The notes under the pieces are model-generated. The model had not been told where the DNA came from and ran no database searches. It saw nothing but the letters and a program-made list of their open reading frames with translations. Of a DNA stretch of 64,000 nucleotides, positions 36,224 through 45,034 are shown piece by piece; the first letter of the stretch is position 1, and the number at the start of each line of letters is the position of its first letter. The stretch is from Mesonia sp. (lineage in GTDB: Bacteria; Bacteroidota; Bacteroidia; Flavobacteriales; Flavobacteriaceae). The stretch covers positions 1 to 64,000 of the forward strand of contig DTTX01000003.1 of NCBI GenBank assembly GCA_012964435.1, in the 5' to 3' direction. Position numbers and translations under genes: made by a program.

Positions 36224-38986
36224 TTAATCAAACGATAACAAAAACTTAACTAAGTTTTCCTTTTTGTCAAGATCTAATTTTTTTCGTAATCGATAACGAT
36301 GTAATTCTACACTTCGATAAGTGATGCCAATTAAGGGTGCAATTTCTTTAGAACTTAAATTCATTTTTAGATAAGCGCAGAGTTTAAGATCTTTTGGAGT
36401 AAGCTCTGGATATTCTTGTTGAAGATTCTTAAAAAAGTCGTCGTGTACTTCATTAAAATTTCTTTCGAATAGTTTCCAGTCATCTTCAGAATGCGATTGT
36501 TTTTCTTTGAATTTATTTAATCGATCGTAAAGCTTGCTATGTTCTTTTTTGATTTCTTCTTTATTGATTTCTTTTTCAAGCTGGCTTAAGATCTCTTCTT
36601 TTTTTGCCATACTCGCCGCATAAGTTGCTAATTCTCGTCGCTTGGAATCTAATTGGTCTTTAAGTTGTTTTTTCTCTAGATCTGCCAAGCGTTTATTATT
36701 TTCAATTTTTTCTTGCTGTAGTTGCAGTCTGTTTTGATAAGCGATCTCTTTTTCAAATCGACGTTGCTTAATTTTATAACGCCTTTTATTGAAAAAGTGA
36801 ATGAGGTAAAATACCAGCAAAACGAATAGTACATAACCTAAGATCGCTTCATTGCTAAAGTACCAAGGCGCCAAAACAATAAAATCGTACACCAATGTTT
36901 TACTTTCTTGATTACCCGAAACATTTTTTACAAGCAGGCGATAATTACCTCTGGGTAAATTTTCAAAAGATATGGTGTTCTCGTTTGTAAAATACCAATT
37001 GTTATCGTAACCTTTGAGTTTATATTGAAATTGATGTTGTAAGTAATTAGCGGGTTTTAAGTTGGTAAGATTAATTTCAATCGAATTTTTCTTATACGGA
37101 ATTTCATATAAAGAATCTATTTTTTTGGTTTCTCCGTTAATCATTAAACTCGCAATGATCGGTGCTTTATTTTCTTGAACTTCAATTTCAGAATTCATAT
37201 CGACCACCAAATAACCATCGTCTAAGAATAAATAAATAGCATCGTTGATAGCTTTCGCAAAATCAAAATCTTGAACTAACTTATTCTCGGTCGTTGCTGA
37301 AGAAAGCTTTAAAACTTCATTAGTCGATAGGTTTAGAATATTTACATTTCCTGCATTTTTTGTGACAATATATTTATCCTGAAAAGCCATTACGTGATCT
37401 AAAGGCATTAATTTTTCAGTAAGAATTTTGTCTTCAAGAATGGTATCGTTAATGATATCGTATTTGAATATCTCATCATTTCCGGCTAAGAAAATTTCAT
37501 CATTTACTTCAAAAATATGTTTAAACTGTTCTTCAGGATAAAATTTAAGTTGCTTTAAAGTGTTGTTTTTTTCCTGTTGAAGTTGATAAACACCATTATG
37601 CGGAGAGACGATCCAGAAATTCTCTTTCTTATCGATAGCTAATTCATTCACGCGATGGTAGATATTTTCTAAATGTTGTGTTTGCCAGCCATCCTTATTT
37701 CTTATAAACTTGGTTAAACCGGAATAGTTACCCTGTATAAATTCATTAGGGTTATTAGTTTTTACCATTCTAGTCCCACCGCTAATACTTGTTAATTGCT
37801 CAAGACGACTGTTTTTAATACTAAAGGTTTCATTATTATGCCCGCAAATAATTTCATTTCCTATTTGAGTTAAATTCCATACTTGTCCGTTTGAGTCTTC
37901 AATAAAACTTAGTGTTCCATTTTCTTTCTTAAAAACACCGTGATTACTACCTAAGTATTCAATCTCCGGATCGTTTTTGTCTTTTTCAACAGCATATAAA
38001 GTTCCTAATTTTCCGCTTTTATCGTTAAATGAATAGAGTGGAGAGCTCAAATAAATACAAGCAATACCATTATCTAAACCTAACCACAAATTACCCGATG
38101 TATCTTCATATTGACTTAAAACAGTATTGTTTAACAAGCCATTATTCGTGTTAATGGTATATAATAACTCTTTTTGTTGATCTAAAATGAGTAAACCATT
38201 ATTGATCGTACCTATACAAAGTTTTTGATCTATAACACTCAGGTTGTTAATTTCTATTCCGTTAATAGTAGCTGCATCTTTTGAGAGCCAAGGGCTAAGC
38301 CTATTATTTTTATATAAGAAAATCCCATTTAGTTGCGTGCCTAAAAGAAAACCATCACCAAAAGGCGCCATCGATTGTATTGTGAAAGCTTTTAGCGGTT
38401 CACTCCAAGTTTCAAAAACAAATTTATCTTCAACTAATTTAAAGATGCCTCCGTTTTTACTCGTCAAATAAATGGTCTCGTTAAAATTATAAGTAAAAAT
38501 AGCTGAGACCTCCGGAAAAGCGATTTTAGAGATATCTTTGGTTTTTAAATCGAATAAATATATTCCTTTAAAAGATTGAAAAACAATTTGATTATCGAAG
38601 CTGTAAATTTTCCAGATCGCATCATTTTTGAAAAATTCAACGTCTAGTTTTTCACTCAAACTCGTATATTCAAGTTCATTCTTGTTGTTATAGATCCAAT
38701 ATCCAAATTCTTGATAAGCACCGGTAAAAAGCGTATCGTTAATTACTTCAGAAGATCTAATTACCAAATTTTTAGGTAAGGAATACTTTCTCCAATCATT
38801 ACCATTAAATTCTAATAACTTATAATTATTAGCAGCGAAAAGTATTCCTTGTTCATTTTGAGTAATATCCCAATTAGCATTTTCACCTAAATAGTCTTTC
38901 TTAGAGTAATTTTTAAAAAAAGGAGTTGTTTGCTGAGCTTGAGCTGCAAAACAAAATCCTATTAAAAAATAAAAAAATAACCTCAT
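36224..38986 (-). CDS. Transmembrane PUL regulator (propeller, Y_Y_Y, LuxR-type HTH)
   Basis: The 920-residue protein has a signal peptide (MRLFFYFLIGFCFAAQAQQ), periplasmic beta-propeller repeats (about residues 30-620), a Y_Y_Y domain (about 650-715), one membrane helix (about 730-750, ILGYVLFVLLVFYLIHFF), a long cytosolic coiled coil (about 765-850) and a LuxR-type helix-turn-helix (about 860-918, ELTPKDLKLCAYLKM, SSKEIAPLIGITYRSVELHRYRLRKKL). No histidine-kinase, ATPase or receiver domain is present. It probably senses glycan products in the periplasm and controls the downstream operon directly. A -7-like TATATTTG lies at 39012-39019. Confidence 0.9.
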   Translation of the reverse strand: MRLFFYFLIGFCFAAQAQQTTPFFKNYSKKDYLGENANWDITQNEQGILFAANNYKLLEFNGNDWRKYSLPKNLVIRSSEVINDTLFTGAYQEFGYWIYNNKNELEYTSLSEKLDVEFFKNDAIWKIYSFDNQIVFQSFKGIYLFDLKTKDISKIAFPEVSAIFTYNFNETIYLTSKNGGIFKLVEDKFVFETWSEPLKAFTIQSMAPFGDGFLLGTQLNGIFLYKNNRLSPWLSKDAATINGIEINNLSVIDQKLCIGTINNGLLILDQQKELLYTINTNNGLLNNTVLSQYEDTSGNLWLGLDNGIACIYLSSPLYSFNDKSGKLGTLYAVEKDKNDPEIEYLGSNHGVFKKENGTLSFIEDSNGQVWNLTQIGNEIICGHNNETFSIKNSRLEQLTSISGGTRMVKTNNPNEFIQGNYSGLTKFIRNKDGWQTQHLENIYHRVNELAIDKKENFWIVSPHNGVYQLQQEKNNTLKQLKFYPEEQFKHIFEVNDEIFLAGNDEIFKYDIINDTILEDKILTEKLMPLDHVMAFQDKYIVTKNAGNVNILNLSTNEVLKLSSATTENKLVQDFDFAKAINDAIYLFLDDGYLVVDMNSEIEVQENKAPIIASLMINGETKKIDSLYEIPYKKNSIEINLTNLKPANYLQHQFQYKLKGYDNNWYFTNENTISFENLPRGNYRLLVKNVSGNQESKTLVYDFIVLAPWYFSNEAILGYVLFVLLVFYLIHFFNKRRYKIKQRRFEKEIAYQNRLQLQQEKIENNKRLADLEKKQLKDQLDSKRRELATYAASMAKKEEILSQLEKEINKEEIKKEHSKLYDRLNKFKEKQSHSEDDWKLFERNFNEVHDDFFKNLQQEYPELTPKDLKLCAYLKMNLSSKEIAPLIGITYRSVELHRYRLRKKLDLDKKENLVKFLLSFD

Positions 38987-39095
38987 TGCTTTTGGGGTAG
39001 ATAATACGTTTCAAATATAAAATAAACTTAAATAACGAGCTTATTAATCAAAAGTCCTTCTTATCTCGGTAATTTAGGGATTAAAACTAAACGCT

Positions 39096-39755
39096 GTGAA
39101 ACCTAAACATATTTTCTTTGATGTAAATGAAACCTTGCTAGACCTAAACCCACTAAAAATTTCTGTGGAAAATTATTTGAATAATGAATCCAATTTAGCT
39201 GAATTATGGTTTTCTAAAATGCTCCACTATTCGTTGGTGCTGAATGAAACGCAACAATTTCAAACCTTCGATAAAATTGGTTTGGCAGTATTAAAAATGA
39301 TCTGTGACGCTCATAAAATCTCATTTTCTAAAGCTGAAGCAAAAGAAACTTTATCAACGATCAAAAAACTTCCGGCGCATCAAAACGTAAAACCGGGATT
39401 ATTAAAGCTGAAGGAAAATGGTTTTCAATTAAAAGCCATAAGCAACGGCTCGCAAGAAGTTTTAGAAACTCAATTAGCCTATGCTGAGTTAACTTCTCTT
39501 TTCGATGAAATTATTAGCGTTGAAAAATTTCAGACCTACAAACCAAATCAAAAAGTATATCGGCAAATTCAACCAAAATCTATTGAAGCTGAAGAATGTT
39601 TGCTGGTAGCTGCTCACGCTTGGGATCTTATGGGGGCAAATTCTTGTGGTTGGCAAACTGCATTTGTAAAACGAGAAGGTAAAAGCTGGTTTCCGTTAGC
39701 AGAAAAACCAACTTACAACATTAAAACTATCGAAGAATTAGCCGATTTACTTTAA
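39096..39755 (+). CDS. HAD-family haloacid dehalogenase type II
   Basis: The 219-residue cytosolic HAD hydrolase has nucleophile motif FFDVNETL (D9; the usual second Asp is replaced, as in L-2-haloacid dehalogenases), ISNGSQEV with the Ser/Asn of motif II, a Lys in YKPNQKVY and motif IV-like VAAHAWDLMGANSCGW. The AHAWD-type segment is typical of type II dehalogenases, but the real substrate may be a phosphate ester. It starts at GTG 39096. Its end overlaps the convergent transporter gene by 9 nt. Confidence 0.88.
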   Translation: MKPKHIFFDVNETLLDLNPLKISVENYLNNESNLAELWFSKMLHYSLVLNETQQFQTFDKIGLAVLKMICDAHKISFSKAEAKETLSTIKKLPAHQNVKPGLLKLKENGFQLKAISNGSQEVLETQLAYAELTSLFDEIISVEKFQTYKPNQKVYRQIQPKSIEAEECLLVAAHAWDLMGANSCGWQTAFVKREGKSWFPLAEKPTYNIKTIEELADLL

Positions 39756-41219
39756 ATACTTCGGAAATTCATTCAGCTCTAAATCCCAAATAATAGGCAA
39801 TCCAAAATAGATCAATAACACAATTAGAATAATTGAAAGGATATTCATCCAAACACCGGTTTTCAGCATATTGGGTATCGTTAAATACCCCGAACCGAAA
39901 ACTATCGCATTCGGCGGTGTCGCCACCGGAAGCATAAACGCACAAGAAGCGGCCAATGCAACGCCGATCATTAACGGATAAGGATGCACGTTTAAAACCA
40001 ATGCGGTTGGTACAATAACTGGTAACAACATCGAAGTTGTAGCAGTGTTTGAAGTGATTTCGGTTAAAAAGTTTACGGATGCTACAATTAGAATCAACAT
40101 CAAGAATAACGAAATCTGTTCGAAAGACGTCATTTTTTGACCGATCCATTCTGCTAAACCGGTAGTTGCAAAACCTTCTGCTAAAGCCAAACCACCACCA
40201 AATAACAGCAAAACTCCCCACGGTAATTTTACCGCTTGTTCCCAAGTTAATAAGCTTTTCTGCGCTTTATTTTTTGTAGGTAATAAGAAAATAAGTAATG
40301 CGGCGGCAATAGCAATAATAGTATCATCGATTCCCGGTAAAATAGGTGCTAATAAGTAGCTTCTCGTCATCCAACAAATTGCGGTCAAACAAAATACCAC
40401 CAAAACAGTTTTTTCTTCAAAACCTAGCGGACCTAATTCTTTCTGCAAGCGTTTAATTTCTTCTTTCCCTCCGGGGAATTGATTCTGCTGAAAGCTAAAC
40501 GCAAACGAGGTTAAATACTTCCAGGCGATAAACATTAATAAAACCGCTAACGGAACTCCTAACAACATCCATTGAAAAAATGAAATTTCAACTTGATAAG
40601 TTTTTTCTAAAATACTCGCCAAAACAATATTTGGCGGCGTTCCGATGAGGGTTGCCATTCCGCCGATCGATGCCGAATAGCCAATACCTAACATCAAAGC
40701 TTTGGCAAAACTCTCACTTTCTTTTTCATCGGTTTTTGTTTCTTTAAGCTGAGAAATAATTGCCATACCGATCGGTAACATCATTACAGCAGTTGCAGTA
40801 TTCGAGATCCACATCGAGAGAAAACCTGTAGCAACCATAAAACCGAGAATAATTTTTTTCATTCCCGTACCGATCACACTTATAATATAAAGTGCGATGC
40901 GTTTGTGTAAATTCCATCGTTCTATAGAGATCGCAAGAATAAATCCACCTAAATACAAAAACACATATTTATGACCATAAGCTTGTGTGGTCGTGCTAAT
41001 ATCGATCGCACCGGTTAACGGAAAAAGTATAATGGGCAGTAAGGATGTAACTGCGATCGGCGCCACTTCTAGCGTCCACCAAACGGCAACCCAAAGTGTG
41101 ATCGCTAATACAGAAATTGCTTTATCTGAAAGTCCTTCCGGTTGAAAAAATAATTGGGTAAGTAAAAATAATAACGGACCGGCAACCAATCCTATCTTTT
41201 TATAAATTGAATTTCCCAT
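39747..41219 (-). CDS. SLC13/DASS-family sodium-coupled anion transporter
   Basis: The 490-residue inner-membrane protein has about 11 to 12 helices. The paired Ser-Asn-Thr motifs of the divalent anion:sodium symporter family are present (ISNTATAVMMLP in the first half and ITSNTATTSMLLPV in the second), as is the conserved GYSASIGGMATLIGTPPN. It carries dicarboxylates or a similar anion with Na+. It has a 7-nt gap after tadA upstream and is probably in its transcript. Confidence 0.92.
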   Translation of the reverse strand: MGNSIYKKIGLVAGPLLFLLTQLFFQPEGLSDKAISVLAITLWVAVWWTLEVAPIAVTSLLPIILFPLTGAIDISTTTQAYGHKYVFLYLGGFILAISIERWNLHKRIALYIISVIGTGMKKIILGFMVATGFLSMWISNTATAVMMLPIGMAIISQLKETKTDEKESESFAKALMLGIGYSASIGGMATLIGTPPNIVLASILEKTYQVEISFFQWMLLGVPLAVLLMFIAWKYLTSFAFSFQQNQFPGGKEEIKRLQKELGPLGFEEKTVLVVFCLTAICWMTRSYLLAPILPGIDDTIIAIAAALLIFLLPTKNKAQKSLLTWEQAVKLPWGVLLLFGGGLALAEGFATTGLAEWIGQKMTSFEQISLFLMLILIVASVNFLTEITSNTATTSMLLPVIVPTALVLNVHPYPLMIGVALAASCAFMLPVATPPNAIVFGSGYLTIPNMLKTGVWMNILSIILIVLLIYFGLPIIWDLELNEFPKYLK

Positions 41220-41226
41220 TACGTGT

Positions 41227-41676
41227 TTAATTCAAATTTCGTTTTTTAATAAAAAACTTTTTCAGCAATGTTGAAGCTTCTTCTTCTAGTAAACCTTCGG
41301 TGATTTTTGTTTTTGGGTGTAATTTTCCACCCATTATGCGATAGCCACGATGTTCATCTTTTGCCGCAAAAACTACGCGAGAGATCTGGCTCCAATACAA
41401 AGCACCGGCACACATTTGGCAAGGTTCTAAAGTCACGTAAAGGGTACAATTGGTTAAATACTTTCCGCCTAAAAAATTAGCAGCAGCAGTGATGGCTTGC
41501 ATTTCTGCGTGAGCAGTCACGTCGTTAAGCATTTCTGTAAGATTATGCCCACGAGCGATCACCGTATTGTTACTCACAATAATGGCTCCTACGGGAATTT
41601 CATTACGCTCGTAAGCCTCTTGCGCTTCGATAAGCGCTTTTTTCATAAAATAAGTATCGTCAAAAGGAGTTAACAT
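41227..41676 (-). CDS. tadA: tRNA-specific adenosine deaminase
   Basis: The 149-residue zinc enzyme converts A34 to inosine in tRNA-Arg(ACG). The deaminase motifs are HAEMQAI (zinc ligand and proton shuttle) and PCQMCAGAL (two zinc Cys), with VPVGAII before them. The ATG at 41676 is preferred: a -7 box (TATTTTTG) sits only 4 nt upstream, so a longer form would begin inside or before the promoter. Divergent from dxs; the DASS gene follows 7 nt downstream. Confidence 0.92.
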   Translation of the reverse strand: MLTPFDDTYFMKKALIEAQEAYERNEIPVGAIIVSNNTVIARGHNLTEMLNDVTAHAEMQAITAAANFLGGKYLTNCTLYVTLEPCQMCAGALYWSQISRVVFAAKDEHRGYRIMGGKLHPKTKITEGLLEEEASTLLKKFFIKKRNLN

Positions 41677-41680
41677 AAGC

Positions 41681-41709
41681 CAAAAATACAATTTCAAACT
41701 TTACCTTTG
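41681..41709. promoter_or_regulatory. Divergent tadA/dxs promoters abutting both start codons
   Basis: Minus strand TATTTTTG (41688-41681) lies 4 nt before the tadA ATG; plus strand TACCTTTG (41702-41709) lies 4 nt before the dxs ATG. In this phylum the start site is about 5 nt past the -7 box, so both mRNAs would begin at or near the A of ATG. No clear -33 elements are visible. Confidence 0.5.
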
Positions 41710-41713
41710 TCGT

Positions 41714-43504
41714 ATGGTATCAAGATTATTGCAAAACATCAATTCTCCCGAAGATTTAAGAAAGCTCGACAAACAAGACTTGTTGCAAGTGGCTAAAGAA
41801 TTACGGGGATTTATTATCGATATTGTGGCTACCAAAGAAGGACATTTGGGAGCGAGTTTGGGCGTGGTTGAATTAACCATTGCTTTGCACTATTATTTTA
41901 AAACCCCGAAAGATCTGTTAGTTTGGGATGTTGGTCATCAAGCTTACGGACATAAAATTTTAACCGGTCGCCGAAATATTTTTGAAACCAACAGAAAACT
42001 GAATGGTTTAAGCGGTTTCCCTAAACGTAGTGAAAGTATTTTTGATACGTTTGGAGTTGGCCATAGTTCAACCTCAATATCTGCGGCATTAGGGATGGCA
42101 ATTGCCTCGAAGTTAAATGGAAATTCAGAAAAAAATCATATTGCAGTGATCGGTGATGCTTCGATCGCTAGCGGAATGGCTTTTGAAGGTCTTAATCACG
42201 CCGGGGTTACCAAAGCTAATTTATGGGTGATTTTAAATGATAATGCGATTGGTATCGACCCAAGTGTGGGCGCTTTAAAAGAATATTTATCGAAATCGAG
42301 GATTGGCGTAAAACCCAAACAAGATAATATGATCGAAGCTTTAAATTTTCATTATTCAGGACCTATAGACGGGCACGATTTTGATGCTATTTTTAAAGCT
42401 TTTGAAAAGTTAGAAAAGGTGAAAGGACCTAAATTTCTTCATCTTATTACTAAAAAAGGAAAGGGTTTACAGCAAGCGGAAGAAAACCAAGTGACGTATC
42501 ACGCTCCGGGGAAATTCGATAAAACCACAGGAGAATTACTACCGAAGAGTAATGAAAATTTACCCCCTAAATTTCAAGATGTTTTCGGGCTCACGCTCGT
42601 TGAATTAGCAAAAACCAATGAGCAAATTATCGGGATTACTCCGGCAATGCCTACGGGAAGTTCTTTAAAATATATGATGAATGAGTTTCCTGATCGTGCT
42701 TTTGATGTTGGGATTGCAGAGCAACACGCGGTAACGCTTGCTGCAGGAATGGCCACGCAAGGAAAAATTGTTTTTTGTACGATTTATTCAACATTTTTAC
42801 AACGCGCTTACGATCAATTAATTCACGATGTGGCTTTGCAAAATTTACCGGTAATATTTTGTATAGACCGAGCCGGTTTAGTTGGGGAAGATGGCGCTAC
42901 TCATCACGGGGTTTTTGATATTGCTTATTTACGTTGCATTCCCAATTTAATTATTGCAACACCTTCAAATGAAATTGAACTTAGAAATATTCTTTACACC
43001 GCATCTTTAGGTTTAGAAAATCCGATCGCAATTCGTTACCCAAGAGGTCGAGGATCAATAATTGATTGGCAAAAAGATTTTCAGAAAGTTGAAATCGGTA
43101 AAGGAAAAAAACTTCGAAGCGGAAGTGAACTTGCGATCATTTCTGTCGGAACGATTAGAACAGAAGTTGAAAAAGCGCTTGAGCAGCTTCAGGAACCGGA
43201 AAAAGTAGCGCATTATGACCTAGGATTTGTAAAACCTTTAGATGAAGAAATGCTCGTTGAAATTTTTCAGCAATACAAAACAGTTATCACGGTCGAAGAT
43301 GCTGTGATTTCCGGCGGAGCAGGAGAAGCGATTTTAGCATTCGCGCATCAATATCAATTCAATTCAAAAATCATTAACCTAGGAATTCTTGATGAATTTA
43401 TAGAACAAGGAACCACAGCAGAATTGCGAGATCTAGTAGGAATTTCTGCAGAGAAGATTTTAGAGAAAATTGAACAAGTTTTAACCAAGCTTACTTCCCG
43501 ATAA
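41714..43504 (+). CDS. dxs: 1-Deoxy-D-xylulose-5-phosphate synthase
   Basis: The 596-residue thiamine-diphosphate enzyme makes DXP from pyruvate and glyceraldehyde 3-phosphate, the first step of the MEP isoprenoid pathway and a source for thiamine and pyridoxal. Visible motifs: GHQAYGHKILTGR near residue 76, the TPP-binding GDASIASGMAFEGLNHAG...NDN, and the transketolase pyrimidine domain with EQHAVTLAAGMA. It is slightly shorter than the E. coli enzyme. Its end overlaps the convergent dgt gene by 24 nt. Confidence 0.95.
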   Translation: MVSRLLQNINSPEDLRKLDKQDLLQVAKELRGFIIDIVATKEGHLGASLGVVELTIALHYYFKTPKDLLVWDVGHQAYGHKILTGRRNIFETNRKLNGLSGFPKRSESIFDTFGVGHSSTSISAALGMAIASKLNGNSEKNHIAVIGDASIASGMAFEGLNHAGVTKANLWVILNDNAIGIDPSVGALKEYLSKSRIGVKPKQDNMIEALNFHYSGPIDGHDFDAIFKAFEKLEKVKGPKFLHLITKKGKGLQQAEENQVTYHAPGKFDKTTGELLPKSNENLPPKFQDVFGLTLVELAKTNEQIIGITPAMPTGSSLKYMMNEFPDRAFDVGIAEQHAVTLAAGMATQGKIVFCTIYSTFLQRAYDQLIHDVALQNLPVIFCIDRAGLVGEDGATHHGVFDIAYLRCIPNLIIATPSNEIELRNILYTASLGLENPIAIRYPRGRGSIIDWQKDFQKVEIGKGKKLRSGSELAIISVGTIRTEVEKALEQLQEPEKVAHYDLGFVKPLDEEMLVEIFQQYKTVITVEDAVISGGAGEAILAFAHQYQFNSKIINLGILDEFIEQGTTAELRDLVGISAEKILEKIEQVLTKLTSR

Positions 43505-44827
43505 CTTCTGAAAAGTTCTTAGCGCGTTCCCGTCTGTGAGTGAGGCTACTTCAGAGCTTAACTGAATAAGCCATTGGTAAGTCGATTTTTCTTCTACTTC
43601 AAAATCTTTGAGAAAGCTGTTTAAAATAAGTTGATCATAATTCGTGTCATCATGCTTCACACTATTTTCAATGGCTCTGGTATAAGTGTCTAGAAGCGTA
43701 GCGATAATTTTATAACCGGCAATTTCTTTTTCGATCACTTCTTGGCTTTGATAAATTTTTTCAACACTTAAGCTAATAATATCTTTTATTTGAGCAGTAT
43801 AATTCGATCGATCTAATAAAGATTCGTGAAAACTCCCTTCAAGAATGGCTTCTTCATTTTCAATAAAAACGCGGGCAGCATCTTGTATAAGCGTGTTGAT
43901 AGCAAGAGAACGTAAGTAGCTTAACCTACTTTGAGTATTGGTTAATGCGTGGAATTTTTCGGTATTAATGTTATTTTTAACGAGTTTGATAAGATATTCT
44001 AGTGCAAAACTTTCGTCGATAAGGCCAAGATTAATACCATCTTCAAAATCGATAATCGTGTAACAGATATCATCGGCAGCTTCAACTAAAAAAGTGAGCG
44101 GATGACGTTTAAAGTGAATGTCGCTACTTTTACCAGATTCAATTAAACCTAATTCTTCAGCAACGTCTTTAAAAATGGTCTTTTCGCTTTGAAAGTAGCC
44201 GAATTTCTTATCGGCAATTTCTGAGGTGGGTTTGTGTGGTAAAGATTCTTTTGGATATTTGGTAAAAGCACCTAAGGTGGCGTAAGATAATCGGAGCCCG
44301 TCTTGATTTCCGTTTTTTGTTTCAGTTAATAATTTAAATCCGTTAGCGTTACCTTCAAAATGGGTAAGATCGTGATACTCTTTTTCACTTAATTGTGATT
44401 TAAAACGCTTGCCATTTCCGTTTTTAAAATATTCGCCAATAGCTTTTTCACCGGAGTGACCAAAAGGCGGATTACCAATATCGTGTGCCAATGCTGCTGC
44501 TGCAACGATAGCTCCAAAATCGTTAAAATGATAACCATGTGTGGCCGATAGGTGAGGATGTTTTTCAATTACTTTTTTACCAACAATTCTTCCTAAAGAT
44601 CTTCCAACAACAGAAACCTCTAAACTATGCGTGAGCCTGGTGTGAACAAAATCTGTCTTTGAAAGTGGGATTACCTGCGTTTTGTCTTGTAAACTTCTAA
44701 AAGCTGAAGAGAAAATCACACGATCATAATCTACCTCAAAGCCTAGTCGAGTATCATCTTGAGCTGTGCGTAATCGTTTGGTGGTGTCGCCATAACGTTT
44801 TAAAGAAAGTAATTGTTCCCAGTTCAT
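43481..44827 (-). CDS. dgt: Deoxyguanosinetriphosphate triphosphohydrolase
   Basis: The 448-residue HD-domain enzyme hydrolyses dGTP, and possibly other dNTPs, to the nucleoside plus triphosphate. Motifs: RTRLTHSLEVS-like segment TRLTHSLEVSVVGR (first His), LAHDIGNPPFGHSGE (HD pair) and the distal Asp in VEAADDICY. The fold is cytosolic. It is a single gene, followed upstream by a 207-nt gap with no visible gene before the large secreted-protein gene. Confidence 0.93.
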   Translation of the reverse strand: MNWEQLLSLKRYGDTTKRLRTAQDDTRLGFEVDYDRVIFSSAFRSLQDKTQVIPLSKTDFVHTRLTHSLEVSVVGRSLGRIVGKKVIEKHPHLSATHGYHFNDFGAIVAAAALAHDIGNPPFGHSGEKAIGEYFKNGNGKRFKSQLSEKEYHDLTHFEGNANGFKLLTETKNGNQDGLRLSYATLGAFTKYPKESLPHKPTSEIADKKFGYFQSEKTIFKDVAEELGLIESGKSSDIHFKRHPLTFLVEAADDICYTIIDFEDGINLGLIDESFALEYLIKLVKNNINTEKFHALTNTQSRLSYLRSLAINTLIQDAARVFIENEEAILEGSFHESLLDRSNYTAQIKDIISLSVEKIYQSQEVIEKEIAGYKIIATLLDTYTRAIENSVKHDDTNYDQLILNSFLKDFEVEEKSTYQWLIQLSSEVASLTDGNALRTFQKLSGSKLG

Positions 44828-45034
44828 CTACATGGTTTTTTTAGAAGGCTAAAAATAATAAACATAGCTTAATTTGCTGAAGTTTAAATGGAACTTTGTT
44901 TTGTAAGAATTGCTAAAAAATGATTTCAATTTATTTAGGGGGATTAAACTTAACAGTTTGTTAATTAATTGAATATTATTTATATATTTATGATTAACCA
45001 TTAAGAACTCTAATAAATTTTTAAAATACCTCTT

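Noticed and set aside
19108-38986. Starch utilization system based on the GH97 and SusCD genes.
   Set aside because: No GH13 amylase or SusE/SusF pair is present, while two GH144 genes, a sulfatase and an esterase are; starch as main substrate is not supported.
39769-40245. A 158-codon open frame on the minus strand.
   Set aside because: It lies wholly inside the DASS transporter gene in another frame, and its composition does not resemble a protein family.
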